Below, piece by piece: positions 10,928-22,382 of a stretch of DNA of 64,000 bases (the first letter of the stretch is position 1; each line of letters starts with the position of its first letter). The DNA comes from Paraphoma chrysanthemicola (taxonomy: Eukaryota > Ascomycota > Dothideomycetes > Pleosporales > Phaeosphaeriaceae), in contig JAGMWG010000005.1 in NCBI GenBank assembly GCA_020744225.1, positions 806,001 to 870,000 on the forward strand, in the 5' to 3' direction. The notes under the pieces were generated by a model that saw only the letters and a list, made by a program, of their open reading frames with translations, had not been told where the DNA came from and did no database searches. Position numbers and translations under genes: made by a program.

Positions 10928-11894
10928 GAGCCGTAGGGAGTGTGTGTGGCACGCTGAAGGGATTCTCGCGTGTGACAATCGCTTTTCTACTGCATGCTGC
11001 GGGCAAATGCGGACTCCCGATGCACGGTAAGGCGACGTATGAAAATATCAAAAAGTTATGTCAGGGCGAAAAGAGGAAAACCAAATAGAGCGCTTGATTT
11101 AGGAGTCGAATTGAGGCAAATCAATGTGTGGTTGTGCAGTATTGCTGGCCAACGATCGCGGAGTGAAGAGGTTCAAAAAGTTAAGATGGAAGCCGCGTCT
11201 GGCGGCGAAAGTTCGGCTAGTCACCTAGAGCTGGCATTGCCACGCCTACCACGCAGCCTTGTCCTAGAATTTACGAAGGACCCAAAAGCTTCTTTGGCAT
11301 TGGCATCATTGATAGAACGATTGCGAGATAAGTATTATTTTTTCAAGCAAGACCGTCCAAAGGTTCTGCGCCTTCCAAACAAGGCTGGCCAGCACGCAAA
11401 CGCATTATTTCGCGCATGGAAAAGAGTCGAGGTGTCTTTTTGTGCCTGGTTGTTTGCCTCAGGCCTTCATATCTGGCATCTGGTGTGCTGCGAGTGATTG
11501 TTGGTCACAAGTGTGCTGGATCTCGAAGATGCCGTCATTGCTCTCGGACCGTTGCCGATCCATGCAGCTCCACACGTGTCCCCGCCCTAGCTTACCTGCA
11601 CCAACGCGTCGAATAGACTCGACACAGTCAGATGCTTTGAAACCTCCAAGTGGCCGAACCACACATGTCTTGCAGCTCGTAACTCAACTGTACCAAATCC
11701 AGTGTCTCATTTGACGTTATTGTCGCTCGCTAGAACTCTCCTCGTCCGTTCGCCGACTGCATTCCGACAACTGTCTCTCGAGACGTCCTCACTCCTTTCG
11801 CCTGCCCTCGATTTCTGCATCTTGTGTTAGTGAGCTCGGGGCGCGGGAAGTTGGGGGTGAAGGATGGTCTGCGTGAACTCGTGACCAAGCAGGC
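10928..11894. other. Intergenic, one doubtful open frame
   Basis: About 0.97 kb upstream of both AIM11 (minus) and the SMP-domain gene (plus), so it should hold two promoters. A plus-strand open frame reaches from 10994 to 11497; from the internal ATG at 11187 it encodes a Leu/Ala-rich stretch that reads like protein, but I recognise no family and no start context that favours it. Not called as a gene. Confidence 0.4.
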
Positions 11895-14800
11895 ATGATG
11901 AGTGGAGATTGGGGATATGGTGCTGTGTTTAAGGTCTTCGTATGGGGCTACCTCATCGGAGGTCTGACTTTCATTCCGACTGCCCTCGTGCTCGCATGGT
12001 TCTGGTTCACTAAACGAGTCGAGCCCGACAATCTTGAGCCACCGCGCGCTGAAGACCTTCCGGACCAGCGCAGGAAGTCCAATGATCCGACCACCGCACG
12101 AGATGAAGACGCAAGTCTGGGAATAGGCCTCGATGAGGAGATTCTGAGGAAACTCAAGAAGAGGACAGACGTGCCGGACACTTTCGCTGGCTACTTTGCT
12201 GTATGTCGCGAGTACGTTCCGGGCGGCGTCAATGGCAAGCCTCCGGACCGCATGACGCCTGCCGGTGCTATTGTGTCGACGGAAAGCCCAAGTGTCTACC
12301 AGTCAATGTACCGAAGCATCTTTGATAGGAACAAGACGACAAGTCCTTCTATTGATGCACCGAACGCGCGAACCAAGAAGGCACGCAATGTCTTCTATGT
12401 GGTCCTACGGTACGTCACAGATCAGCAGTCGCGTGTTGAGATACGAACTAACAACCGGCTCTAGGCTCGGACATCTCATGCTATACGATAACGAAGACCA
12501 GCTAGAAGTTCGCCACCACATCTCGCTCGCACACTACCAGACGGACATATACGCCGGCGGCGACCGCATACCGGAGGGTGAGCTGTGGATCAAGCGAAAC
12601 TGTATGCTCTCCAACTCTCTCTAGCTGCATGGAGCTGTCAAGCTGACCGAAACAGGCATAAGACTGGTCCAAAAGCACGACGGCGACACCTACGATGACG
12701 CGAAATCGTTCTACCTCTTTTCAGATAACTGCTCTGAAAAAGAAGACTTCTATCATGCCATGTTGCAAGCGCAAGAGCATCACGAGGACAGCAACACTCG
12801 CCACGCGCACCCAGCCCCCCTCAAATTCGAAACGCCCGACCTCGTCAAGTTGGTTCAACAACTACATGCTTCTGAGGAGAACATGCACACTCGGTGGATA
12901 AATGCCTTGATAGGCAGGGTCTTTCTTGGTCTCTACAAGACTGCAGAAGTCAAGAACTTCATTGCGGCAAAGATTACAAAGAAGATCGCGCGTGTTCCTA
13001 AGCCCGCACTCATCAGCAGCGTCGCTCTTCGGAGTATCGACATGGGCACTCTTCCTCCCTTCCTCACTAATCCGAAGCTCAAAGAGCTCACCGTAGACGG
13101 CGACCTGGTCGTTGAAGCTGACATCAGTTATAAGGGTAACTTTCGAATTGAGATTGCGGCCATAGCACGCATCGAACTTGGAACTAGATTCAAAGCTCGC
13201 GAAGTCACGCTTGTTCTTGCAGCGATTCTAAAGAAGCTGGACGGACACATACTCATCAGAATCAAGCCACCACCAAGCAACAGGCTCTGGATTACCTTTG
13301 AATTGCCGCCACGGCTAGAATTATCACTGGAGCCCATCGTCAGCTCGCGACAGATCACATACGGAGTCATCCTTCGAGCCATTGAGAGCCGCATCAGAGA
13401 GGTCGTGAATGAAACCTTGGTGCTGCCTAACTGGGACGACATGCCATTCACCGACACTCTCGCCCAAGCCGTACGAGGAGGAATATGGCAGAACGATGCT
13501 CAGAGCAAAGACGATGATGCACGCAAGGCTGAGGAAACTGATGTATTCCTGGAGAATGCGACTATTGATGCAGCAAAACTGGACGAAAAGGCAGATGCAG
13601 CCTCTCATATGTCCATACCCTCTAGTATCGACTCGGAAGATTCTGTAGCAGCTATCTCCTCCGCCACAGATCTCAGGCCAAACGCTGCAAGGCCCCGGAC
13701 GATGCGTTCTACTTCGTCAGCAGCTCCAGTACAACTCGATTCCGCGAACGCGTCTGCGGAGCTCATACGCGATCATGGCAACCTCACCCCGACAAGTGTG
13801 AGATCGCTGCCATTGAACTCGCCCATACGTTCGCCACTGCAACCAGAGAAGGCACACTCAATTGCAGCATTTGCAAGCACGTCGGATGAGGATGTATCGA
13901 CGCAGTCTCAATCAGATTCGCCTCCCCTACAAACAGTGGACGGATCACACAGCCGAGCCAAGTCGAGAGAGTTGACTGCCGAAGACATTGCTGCGGCTGC
14001 TGCTGCCGCCGCTGCAGCCAGCAACTCACAACCAAACAAAAAGACCATGTTCAATCAATCGCTCAATACCGCGACAGCAGCGGCGCGGAACTGGTTGGTG
14101 TCTAAGCAGAACGCACAAGCTGCACGCAAGACCGCTCATCAACGCACTACTAGCACTGATGCCAGACCGACCACCGCTGAAGGTCAACAGGCGGATGGTG
14201 AGACGCACCCAGACACACCGACCCGACCGGAGCTACACAGCTCGATATCAAAATCACACACAGAGCCCATGGGACGTGGCCAGCCCCTGCCACCACCAGG
14301 AACACCACTCCCGCCACCCACAAGACCAGAGAAGCGCCAAACATGGGCCATCCCAGCAGCAGCATCCACATTCGCCAACATTGCAAAGCGCAAACCCGTC
14401 ACACACGCACCAGCTCACCCCTCCCTGTCCGAAAAGCGTAGCACAGAACACCTCCAACCACCCACGCCATCATCATCCTCGCTCCCTCATTCACCTCTTC
14501 CATCCGACCTCATCCTAGACAACTATCCTACACACGACATGCCCCACCGCAAACCCTCCAATGCCTCACACGAGGAAAGGCAAGTCCCGCGCCGAAAGTC
14601 CTCGGCTACTAGCTCAACATCATCCATAGCTCCGCCGCCGCTGCCCAAGCGAAGACAGCGCCAACAGAGTCTCACTCTGAGCGGGCGCGATCGCAGACAC
14701 AGCCAGATATCGCAGGGTGGTGACGCGGCGGACACGGGTGAAGGGTTGTTTGTAGTCGAGGCGCCGGTGGCGGAGGGGAGTGTGCCGGGGACGCCGGTTG

Positions 14801-14922
14801 ATGAGGTACCGAGGGCCGAGGGCGGGAGTGGGAGTGGGAAGGGGTCAGTGAGATCGGATTCGGGGTCTGGGGAGAGAGGAGGCCTGGAGATTGAGAGGAG
14901 GGCAGAGGAGATGGGCAAGTGA
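11895..14922 (+). CDS. NVJ2: SMP-domain lipid-transfer protein, NVJ2/TEX2 type
   Basis: Exons 11895-12409, 12465-12601 and 12656-14922 (introns 55 and 54 bp); 972 aa. A single N-terminal membrane helix (residues about 12-35) anchors the protein in the ER. It is followed by a PH-like domain split by both introns (F-Y-V-V-L-R | L-G-H-L-M-L-Y-D) and then an SMP domain (about residues 280-490) with R-W-I-N-A-L-I-G-R near its start and the L-x-x-L-P-x-W-D-D-x-x-F end region. SMP domains form lipid-binding tubes at membrane contact sites; the TM-PH-SMP order is that of yeast Nvj2 and animal TEX2, which work at ER-vacuole and ER-Golgi contacts. The last 450 residues are low-complexity (Ser/Pro/Ala-rich, with a poly-Ala run) and presumably disordered. 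The last exon converges on the next minus-strand locus. Confidence 0.88.
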
Positions 14923-14929
14923 TGCTCTA

Positions 14930-16167
14930 TTAGTAGCTGGAAGCAGGTATAGTGGATTGGTGTTTGAATGGAAGTCTACCCAATGTGTCCATTTCAGCCA
15001 GTGAACCTATGAAGAGCACCATATCATTCTTCATACCTGCTTGCTTTCGCCACGTCGCAAGCTTTGTTTTTGTCAGAAGAAGTGTACCAGGCAGAGCCAG
15101 CATACTCCGAGTCTGTGCCATCAAACACCCCGACACACCATTGCTTTCCTGCGCCTCATGTAGCTCTCTTTCTACCTTGAACAACGCCATCTTGACACGA
15201 TCTGGAGAATGCATCATGGATTTCTAGGGCGGAGAAGGATTCAGTCAGTGTGCTGGATGAACTGCTGGTCATCGGTGTGGAGGAGCGGTTGGCGGGAGGG
15301 TTGATGGAATCTGGAGAGGTCTGGGAAGAAGTTGAAGACGCTGCTATCACTTTATCTGCGACTGTTAGATCGAATTGAATCAAGTGGAGAGTGGCTATCT
15401 TGACTGTGTAGAGCCTGAACCCTTTTGCTGCATCTGTCAAATGCCCGGTCAAGGTGAATAAGGTGTCCCTTCATCGTGTGCGAGATCGCACCAAAGTAGC
15501 GTCGATTGCGGATGGACGATTCGAAGAGCTCAGACAGAGATATGACTTTCTCATGGAAAGTGTTCAGTAACCTGCGTACCCGAATGTTCATGTTGTTGGC
15601 CTCATCGAGGCTTTCCCGTTTCAGAAACTTGACTCTGCCATCGGTCGGACGCTCAGCTTTGCCTTTGGGGTTCTCCTTGTAAAGCTCCTAGTCTACTACG
15701 AGACCTTTTATGCTGCAGCGGTGAAAATCACCGGTCGATGGCCGCAAGGGCCTTGAGTCGGCTTCTGAGAACAGTGCACTCCAGTATATCGGATCTGCCT
15801 GCTCCATATTCAAAGTTTCCTTCCAGGCAAGCCGGCGAAGTTGTGCAACATACTCATCGAGAATGGGCAGCCAGTGCTCGGGATGTAGCGACTCCCACTC
15901 CCTGTTCCCACGCTTCTTTGCTGCGTAGTCGTGGATGTCTGTTACCCGTCTAATCATTTCGGCAACTGTCAGTAGTGTCTTCTCCTTGTCGTTATGCGCT
16001 GGCCGTGGGGCGTGAAATCGGAATCGCAGAGGGCGTGAGTTAAAAGCTAGATCTCGGAGTCGGGCACGTTCATCTTCATCCAGTAATGGCCAGGCTTGCC
16101 TTGAGTGATCAGAACTCCGGCCATCTGAGACCGGGTCAGCATGACGCTTGCCATCTTGGCCGATTGC
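14930..16167 (-). pseudogene. Lineage-specific gene, apparently interrupted by a stop codon
   Basis: On the minus strand one frame is open for 159 codons (16167-15691), meets TAG at 15690-15688, and stays open for 111 more codons to 15352. The protein-like character continues across the stop: residues before it read I-K-G-L-V-V-D, those after E-L-Y-K-E-N-P-K-G-K, and both sides are helical with many Arg, Leu and Trp/Tyr. I do not recognise the family. A further exon probably lies at about 15222-14930, preceded by a pyrimidine-rich CTAG acceptor and ending K-H-Q-S-T-I-P-A-S-S-Y. The true start is unresolved; an ATG at 16235 opens another frame beginning M-G-N-G-C-T-S-G-K-C. Either a CAG codon has become TAG and the gene is decaying, or a very short intron removes the stop. 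Gene limits are uncertain. Confidence 0.45.
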
Positions 16168-16239
16168 CTACTATTAGCGCCTTGCGGCCCCTTGTCTTTG
16201 TTGTTGCATTTTCCTGAAGTGCACCCATTCCCCATGTTT

Positions 16240-17505
16240 AGTAATACAATTCTGAAGAATAATATGGAAATGCGATCAGCAAGCGACGGTCAAGTAGTAC
16301 CTTGGCAGGGTGTGACGTGGGATGATGAGATGCTGATGAGAAATGTGTATGTTCTTGAATAAGAGCGATAAAATTATCAAAAGGCAGGCTGCAAGTGGCT
16401 TCCATTATTTAGGGTAGTCACGACAGAGGCCCAGGACGTCCTCGACAGTTCGGCATTGTTCTTTCGAGCACAAGCGCAGGAGCTTAGCACAGACTGAGAA
16501 GAGAGCGTAGAGCATCTTGCTCGTCCAAGGCGACTGGTTTTGCCTTGCCACCATTTGCGCCGCGCTTGTGTACACTTGTGTATTGTTCAAGTGTGGGTGT
16601 TCCGGAGCGTCGCGGTGTCGAGGTTGCGTACGCTACTCCAGAAGAGTGAGGCTTGTCAAGGCGCTAGTTGCGCCTCCTCCCCACATCTTCGAGTGCCATT
16701 GCCCTGCAGCACAGGACACGACTCTTCTGATCACCGCTTCAGCAGCTGGCATCATCACCAACATGCACCCTCACATACCGCTCTCTGAGTTTGCTGTGTC
16801 GCGGTCTGTGGTCATTATCACTGTGTAAAGGTGAGGCGTCTAAGCCACTCCGTCATCAGAACCTTCGATCGAGGTAACGTTGAGCTAGGTAGGGTGTGGA
16901 TGAAAACGCTGTCCTGCCCGAAGATGGTGTGACCCTTGTGGCAGTGTCGCAAAGTGTTCACAACATGACAGTAAGTCATCCTCGCCTGAAGTTCCGCCAA
17001 TTTTTCGTCCTCCGATGGTCGCATCTCACGTTCCCTCCGACTGCGTTTTTGGCTCGTGACAAAACACCTTACAGTCCGAACGTGGCCCTTATCTTTGCTG
17101 TGCTGCCGAAAGAAGCAACTAACGGTCCCGACGTGGGCGGCACATGCATGTTATCCGCGAAACTCTCTCCGCAATCGCACATCAGCATTGACGTCACACA
17201 CATGCGGGTATTCTCCTGGCGCGGGCCGTAGCGGTAGCTTACGCGAATCAGGGACTCCCTGAGCATGAGGACCAATGGCGCTATGCCAGCTGTACAAGTA
17301 CATCACCCAACATGACAGCCATCTCGGGCATACTTTCTAGTGGAAGGCTTGGGCTACTGCTGGCTAAAGCCTTGTGGGAGGTCGTGGGGTGTGTTGAGTG
17401 CCCAGACGCCTGACGCGGGCTTCGCGTCCCTTAAGCTACCAGGCACGCCTTATATTTCGAAAGCAAGAGCGGCTTGCTATCTTCGAAGCGAAAAGCAGGT
17501 ACACA
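16240..17505. other. Intergenic, no gene seen
   Basis: 1.27 kb. It may include the 5' part of the minus-strand locus to the left and holds the promoter of the Cys-rich gene to the right. Short open frames on both strands are uncharacteristic. Confidence 0.45.
17189..17196. promoter_or_regulatory. CRE/ATF palindrome TGACGTCA
   Basis: Perfect 8-bp CRE palindrome about 310 bp upstream of the start codon at 17506. Such sites bind fungal Atf1/CREB-type bZIP factors; here the role is inferred from sequence alone. Confidence 0.35.
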
Positions 17506-18877
17506 ATGGGCGTTGCTGTAAGTTTTGAATTTGCCCAGCAGGAGTGATTGAGAGCGAAGGCTAAGGCGTGCAGAATCCCGCTGTCGATCCCTCCATTGTT
17601 GTGCAAGCGCTCGTCTTCACGTTATTGGACGTCTTCGATGCCACCAGAGATCTGTACCAGACCCTTAAAGTCAAGGAGAAGAGAGATTACGAACTGAGCC
17701 TAAGAACGAAAGGGTACCCACCTTCAAGAAGGATTCAATATGTCGAGGACGAAAACCTTGGCAAGGACGAGGATTTGATGATGGACAGGGCTGCAGTTAC
17801 CCGACAATTTGAACTGGGCATCCAGAGAGTCGGTCCTGATTTCGCCGCTGGTGATGGTACACATGAGTCGACCTGCATACTCGCAGAGTTTGAGGCTAAC
17901 GTGGCAATGCAGTCGTCTCGCATATTGCGTTGCAGTCACAGATCATTGCCTTGCAAAGCGCTCTAGTCACGACTTTCCTATACGGACCAACATCGTCCGA
18001 TCCTATCTCTCAGCAGATGTCAAAGCTGGTTTCTGCATCGCGAGCTGCGGGGACCTCGTCGGTGGACATACTTGCAGCCCAGTTACAGCGACAGCAAGCA
18101 TCGCTACCACCGACGCCGCGATCTTCACACTCTCCGGCGGGGCGCTCGAGTGCCTCTCATGCGCCTCCACACCAGCATCAGTCGTCCTCCACTTCTTTGG
18201 TGAGGTATCAAGAGCCTCAACAACCGCGCAGCGGTAGCCCAGTGAACACGACTGTCCTTGATTGGCGCGGTAGACCGAAGCCGGACAGAACAGACACGGA
18301 CACGACCTCAATGACAGGACCCACGTCATACGGCATGAAGTCGGCCCCACACGACCTATACTGTTTGTACTCGATTGATCTCCAGCGGCACCGCTCTCAG
18401 CCACTTTCATCAAGTATCACATCAGATCCTGTACCGTATTGCCCTCATTGTAAACGCACATTGCATCTCTCTCCTGGAAAGGCCTGGGAGATATGCAAGA
18501 ATGAAGATGGGTGCGAGAGAGTCTTTCAAGTCTCAAATCGCTTTGTAGTGAAGTGTCATCGCGACGGGCCAGATGGACAGTACTCATGTATTCTGTGTAC
18601 CGATCACTCCAACATCGCATCGGTATGTGGCGACGTCAAAGCACTTATACGACACATCTGGTCGGATCATAGCGTGGCCGAGCTTAAACATGAAGAAGAC
18701 ATAACGGAGGTTGTTGAACTTGCCGTGGACCGCAGAAGGGATAGTGGTATCGGACATTCTACTTCTCGCAGCAGTAGAAGAAGCGCTAGCATGGGGCCAA
18801 GCAGTTGGAGGAGCAAGCCTGCTTATGAGCGGGAAGTGGATACTTATGAGATGAGGTCGTCGAGACGGGAGTATTAA
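17506..18877 (+). CDS. Hypothetical protein with Cys/His (zinc-finger-like) C-terminal region
   Basis: Exons 17506-17517 (only 12 bp, M-G-V-A), 17574-17856 and 17913-18877; introns 56 bp each; 419 aa. The open frame from 17568 has no ATG, so I placed the start in the tiny exon at 17506, whose GTAAGT donor and GTGCAG acceptor keep the frame. The N-terminal 95 residues form amphipathic helices (I-V-V-Q-A-L-V-F-T-L-L-D-V-F-D-A), followed by a second helix and a Ser/Pro/Gln-rich linker. The C-terminal third has paired cysteines (C-P-H-C-K-R, a later single C, C-I-L-C) and a terminal H-x(5)-H, suggesting a zinc-binding fold of C2H2 or treble-clef type. The tail is Arg/Ser-rich. I know this arrangement from hypothetical proteins of Dothideomycetes but no function. 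Confidence 0.7.
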
Positions 18878-19805
18878 GCTGGTATGGCGCTTCTTCATGA
18901 CCTTTACAGGGTCTGCTTATCTTTCGGTACTGTATATCACTATGGCATGTCATTGTTGGTGCTTTTGCTTCACGAGTTGAGGCACAGCTCCATCCTGAAC
19001 GGGCTCTCTTGTTTGCTCACCGATGTGCGACGCCGGGTCCGGCTAAGTAACTTCCCATACACCATGCCAGCCTTGCAGCAAAGCCTCGCGGCACGCACCG
19101 CCTCTTCTCCAAAATCCTACGAGCTGCATACCAATCCGGACAATGCTATGTCCAGCAATCAACAGCACGAGTCCCAACCTACCCCATGCAGCAATTCAAG
19201 AGCCTCCGAGAATGACTTTTTTCCCCACCACTGGGGCGTACTGCGCACCATCAATGCACGTCGCCGCAACAACAAACGTTACTTGCCATGACCATTCTCC
19301 GTTTTGGGACTAGCGGTCGCCGTTTCAGGTGCGGGAGAGTGGCACGGCGCTTGCCGATGGATCATCCGAACGGGGACATTGCCTTGATCAGGTGGTAAAT
19401 AGCGATGGCGGTCTGGATGCATGCCTTTGTGATTCTGATGTCTTCGCATTTCGACGACAACGTGTGACTTGTCGTCGGCGAAAGGCGCATCGGGGCTTCT
19501 CCATCTAGGCTCTTAGCTCGGGTTGGCCTAAGGCGGTTAGTATCAGTTGTAGTTGTAGCCGTGAGATTCCTGGTTTGACATGCCCTCCATGGACGCTATG
19601 ACTGTGAGGGCTCGTATATCTCGATCACCACTACTTTCAAAATCGCAGTGACCGACTGCGTTAAAGCTGAGGTGGTGCTAAACCGCTCGGAACCATGGCG
19701 GCATTCGGAATGCCGTTCGGAATAGCAGTGAGGCCGCCCAACGCCTCGTCAGCATCAGAATGTCGAGCTCCAGAAAATGACCTGTAACATAAATCTGGCA
19801 TCAAC
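18878..19805. other. Intergenic, no convincing gene
   Basis: 0.93 kb between two plus-strand genes. A 135-codon open frame at 18884-19291 overlaps the 3' UTR region and has no recognisable content. Promoter of the aminotransferase-like gene is expected near 19700. Confidence 0.5.
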
Positions 19806-21257
19806 ATGGAAACACCTCCCGAAATTCCCAAACTCATCAAGCGCGGTTCAAATCAGTCCAAACCCCTCTCTCAAGCTTCGGAAATAATACTCGCGATCGA
19901 TGCAATACATCCCGACACCATCGCCAAAGCAACCAGGAAGATGAGCACAATCACTATGACTAGAACAGCAGCCGAGGCGCTGGAAGCGGCACAAACACGT
20001 TTCGCACAGCGAAATAGCAGGAGCCTGAGCCTGCACCAAGAAGCAGCGAAAAGCTTACCTGGCGGTAACACAAGGAGCTTGCTGCATACGCCACCTTTTC
20101 CCGTATTCCTCAAGAGCGGAAATGGTTATCAGGTGACCTCGGAAGATGGACACACGTACACAGACCTGGTTGGAGAAATGACTGCCGGTCTCTACGGCCA
20201 TTCGCAGCCACTGATACGCGAGACGCTCATTTCGACCATTTTAGAAGTGGGGTTGAATCTTGGTGGCACCACTACGTTGGAGACACGACACGCTGCACTC
20301 ATTTGCGAGCGCTACAACCTCGACTTAGTCCGCTTCGCTAATTCAGGCACTGAAGCCAATCTCCACGCCATCCAGGGCGCGAGGCGTTTCACTGGCAAGC
20401 GCAAGGTCGTTGTGTTCACAGGTGGCTATCACGGTGGCTGCTTCACATTTCCTGAAGATCGACCGGCAGAGAACTGTGTTGACTTGGATGATTGGATAAT
20501 TGCAGAGTACAACGACATCGAAGACACGAGAAAGAAGATCGAAGAATCTGATGATGTCGCGGCGGTGCTTATCGAAGGCATGCAAGGCCGTGGGCCTTGT
20601 ATCGTCGGTACACATGACTTCCTTCAACAAGTCCAAGCATCTGCAAAGAAAGTAGGCGCGGTCTTCATTCTCGATGAAGTGCAGACAAGTCGACTCGCGC
20701 CAGGCGGACTTCAAGATCTGGAGGGACTCAAGCCTGATATCACAACACTAGGAAAGTTTCTGGGCGGAGGTGTTGCATTCGGTGCGTTCGGCGGCCGAGA
20801 AGACATCATGCGCGTCTATGATCCAAGGGAGACAAGCGCCCTCGGCCACTCCGGGACTTTCAACAACAACACCCTGGGCATGGCGGCGGGTTATGTGGGG
20901 CTCTCACAAGTATTCACTCCAGAGATCAGTCGTACGTTCAATGCGCAAGGCGACAAGCTTCGTCAGGACCTTCAAGCTCGCAGCCAGGGAACAAAGATGA
21001 CTGTAACTGGCCTTGGATCAATCATGGGCATACATTTCCTAAAAGATGGCAAGAAGGACCTCAAGAGCTTTAGAGATCGAGACGAGGATGTCGAACTGAG
21101 GAGACTGTTCTGGTTCAACATGATGCAAAGTGGATTCTGGGTCACCGAGCGAGGCAGTATCGCGCTTATACTTGGCACGCCGCAAGAAGAGTTGGATCGA
21201 TTTAAGACGTGCGTGGGAGCGTTCCTGAGGAGGTACGAGACGTTTGTCAAGATTTAG
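19806..21257 (+). CDS. Class III PLP-dependent aminotransferase, glutamate-1-semialdehyde 2,1-aminomutase-like
   Basis: Intronless, 483 aa from the ATG at 19806; a second ATG at 19941 (M-S-T-I-T-M) would remove a 45-residue extension without known motif. The fold-type I PLP signature is complete: L-P-G-G-N-T-R and G-H-S-Q-P near the N-terminus, A-N-S-G-T-E-A-N (about 178-185) for the phosphate site, F-I-L-D-E-V-Q-T-S-R with the PLP-pyridine Asp at about 290, and the Schiff-base lysine in T-T-L-G-K-F-L-G-G-G at about 317. Overall it is closest to the glutamate-1-semialdehyde aminomutase (HemL) branch of class III. Fungi make 5-aminolevulinate by the Shemin pathway (ALA synthase), so a haem-precursor role is unlikely; the substrate is probably another amino acid or amine. 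The cofactor residues are intact, so it should be active. Confidence 0.88.
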   Translation: METPPEIPKLIKRGSNQSKPLSQASEIILAIDAIHPDTIAKATRKMSTITMTRTAAEALEAAQTRFAQRNSRSLSLHQEAAKSLPGGNTRSLLHTPPFPVFLKSGNGYQVTSEDGHTYTDLVGEMTAGLYGHSQPLIRETLISTILEVGLNLGGTTTLETRHAALICERYNLDLVRFANSGTEANLHAIQGARRFTGKRKVVVFTGGYHGGCFTFPEDRPAENCVDLDDWIIAEYNDIEDTRKKIEESDDVAAVLIEGMQGRGPCIVGTHDFLQQVQASAKKVGAVFILDEVQTSRLAPGGLQDLEGLKPDITTLGKFLGGGVAFGAFGGREDIMRVYDPRETSALGHSGTFNNNTLGMAAGYVGLSQVFTPEISRTFNAQGDKLRQDLQARSQGTKMTVTGLGSIMGIHFLKDGKKDLKSFRDRDEDVELRRLFWFNMMQSGFWVTERGSIALILGTPQEELDRFKTCVGAFLRRYETFVKI

Positions 21258-21674
21258 AAGGTGTTATTGCAACTCCCAACTGGCGCAAGCGCTGGCTATA
21301 TATTAGATGGGCATTCCGGCGCCATGTGCTATTTCCACATAGAACAACTGCCACGCAGGAAAAGGTCAGAGACACGGATACCACTAAAGAACGGGTCCTT
21401 TTCAACTCTCTTCGACCATACGGCCATTAATTTCGATTTCTGAATCTACTTCCACCGGGTATCTTGGAAACGCAAAGTCAAACTAGATAAAACTCCATCA
21501 CCCATCCTGCCCAAGCTCAATAAATAAGACACAAGGAAACCTCTACCCGAACGCCACCCCCTTGATTCCGGGTAAGGAAGGAAGACATCAATCTGTCAGA
21601 ATATAGTGAGAATCAAAAACGCCAACAATTACTCCTTCTCCAGGGCAAAATAACAATTCCCATCCACGACTCAA
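21258..21674. other. Convergent intergenic region
   Basis: 0.42 kb between the stop codons of the aminotransferase-like gene (plus) and the RS-rich gene (minus); 3' UTRs only. Confidence 0.5.
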
Positions 21675-22382
21675 TTAAATCCTCTTCCACCCCGTCAACG
21701 GCCTCCACTCCTCCGTCTTCGTCCGCTTAATCTTGCGATACCGCTTCCACGTCTCATCCTCACTCTCCCGCTCCGTTTCCTTTGCCCCCTCATTTCCCCA
21801 AAACCCGCCTTCGCCCCAGAAACTATCCCGCCTCGCTACTCGTCCCCGTGAGCGAGAGCGCGACCTTGAGCGCGACTCCCACCCTTCATCAACCCACTTT
21901 TCCTTGCGGCGCAGGACGTCGCCGGGGTAGTGGTGGACTTCATGGCGATGGTGATGGTGGTGATGCGGTACAGGAGAAAGCGATGCGCGCTTGAATGTCG
22001 ATGCGATTTTGAGTCTGAAGTCGCGTTCCTCGGGGTCGGTTTTCAGACACTCGTCGTCACTGTGGTAGCGTGAGGAGCGGCGATATACACGCAGTTTCTC
22101 GCGCTCGTACTCGGAGTCTTCTTCGCGCTCGGATGACTTGTGGCGGTCGGACCAGATGTTGTAACGCTCCAGTTGGCTTGGTTGGTTGCGGATGGTCAGG
22201 GCGCGAGATGTCTTGCTGGGCCGGTGCGTGGATGAGTATGGGTAGTCGTCGTGGCCGTCGTCTTCGTCGTCGGAGAGCGTGATGATGCGGGAGCGTTTGG
22301 TGTCGCGGCGGATCAAAGGGCGGTATGGTGGAGAAGGGGATCGTTCGCGGGTGCGAGTGCGCGAGAGGTGGAGGTAGGACAT
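21675..22382 (-). CDS. Arg/Ser/Glu-rich hypothetical protein
   Basis: Single exon, 235 aa from the ATG at 22382 (M-S-Y-L-H-L-S-R), the first ATG of the frame; the frame is open further upstream but only from a GTG. The protein is highly charged and probably disordered: an R-T-R-E-R-S-P-S-P-P-Y motif near the start, an acidic patch D-D-E-D-D, an alternating Arg/Ser run S-R-S-R-S-R-S-R-S-R-G-R and a six-histidine run at about residue 150. The C-terminus ends in a Trp- and Lys-rich segment (W-R-P-L-T-G-W-K-R-I). Such composition is seen in nuclear RNA-processing proteins, but no domain is present and the function is unknown. Confidence 0.6.
   Translation of the reverse strand: MSYLHLSRTRTRERSPSPPYRPLIRRDTKRSRIITLSDDEDDGHDDYPYSSTHRPSKTSRALTIRNQPSQLERYNIWSDRHKSSEREEDSEYEREKLRVYRRSSRYHSDDECLKTDPEERDFRLKIASTFKRASLSPVPHHHHHHRHEVHHYPGDVLRRKEKWVDEGWESRSRSRSRSRGRVARRDSFWGEGGFWGNEGAKETERESEDETWKRYRKIKRTKTEEWRPLTGWKRI

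Noticed and set aside
10994..11497. 167-codon plus-strand frame between AIM11 and the SMP gene
   Set aside because: Leu/Ala-rich segment looks slightly protein-like, but lies in two expected promoters and matches no family I know.
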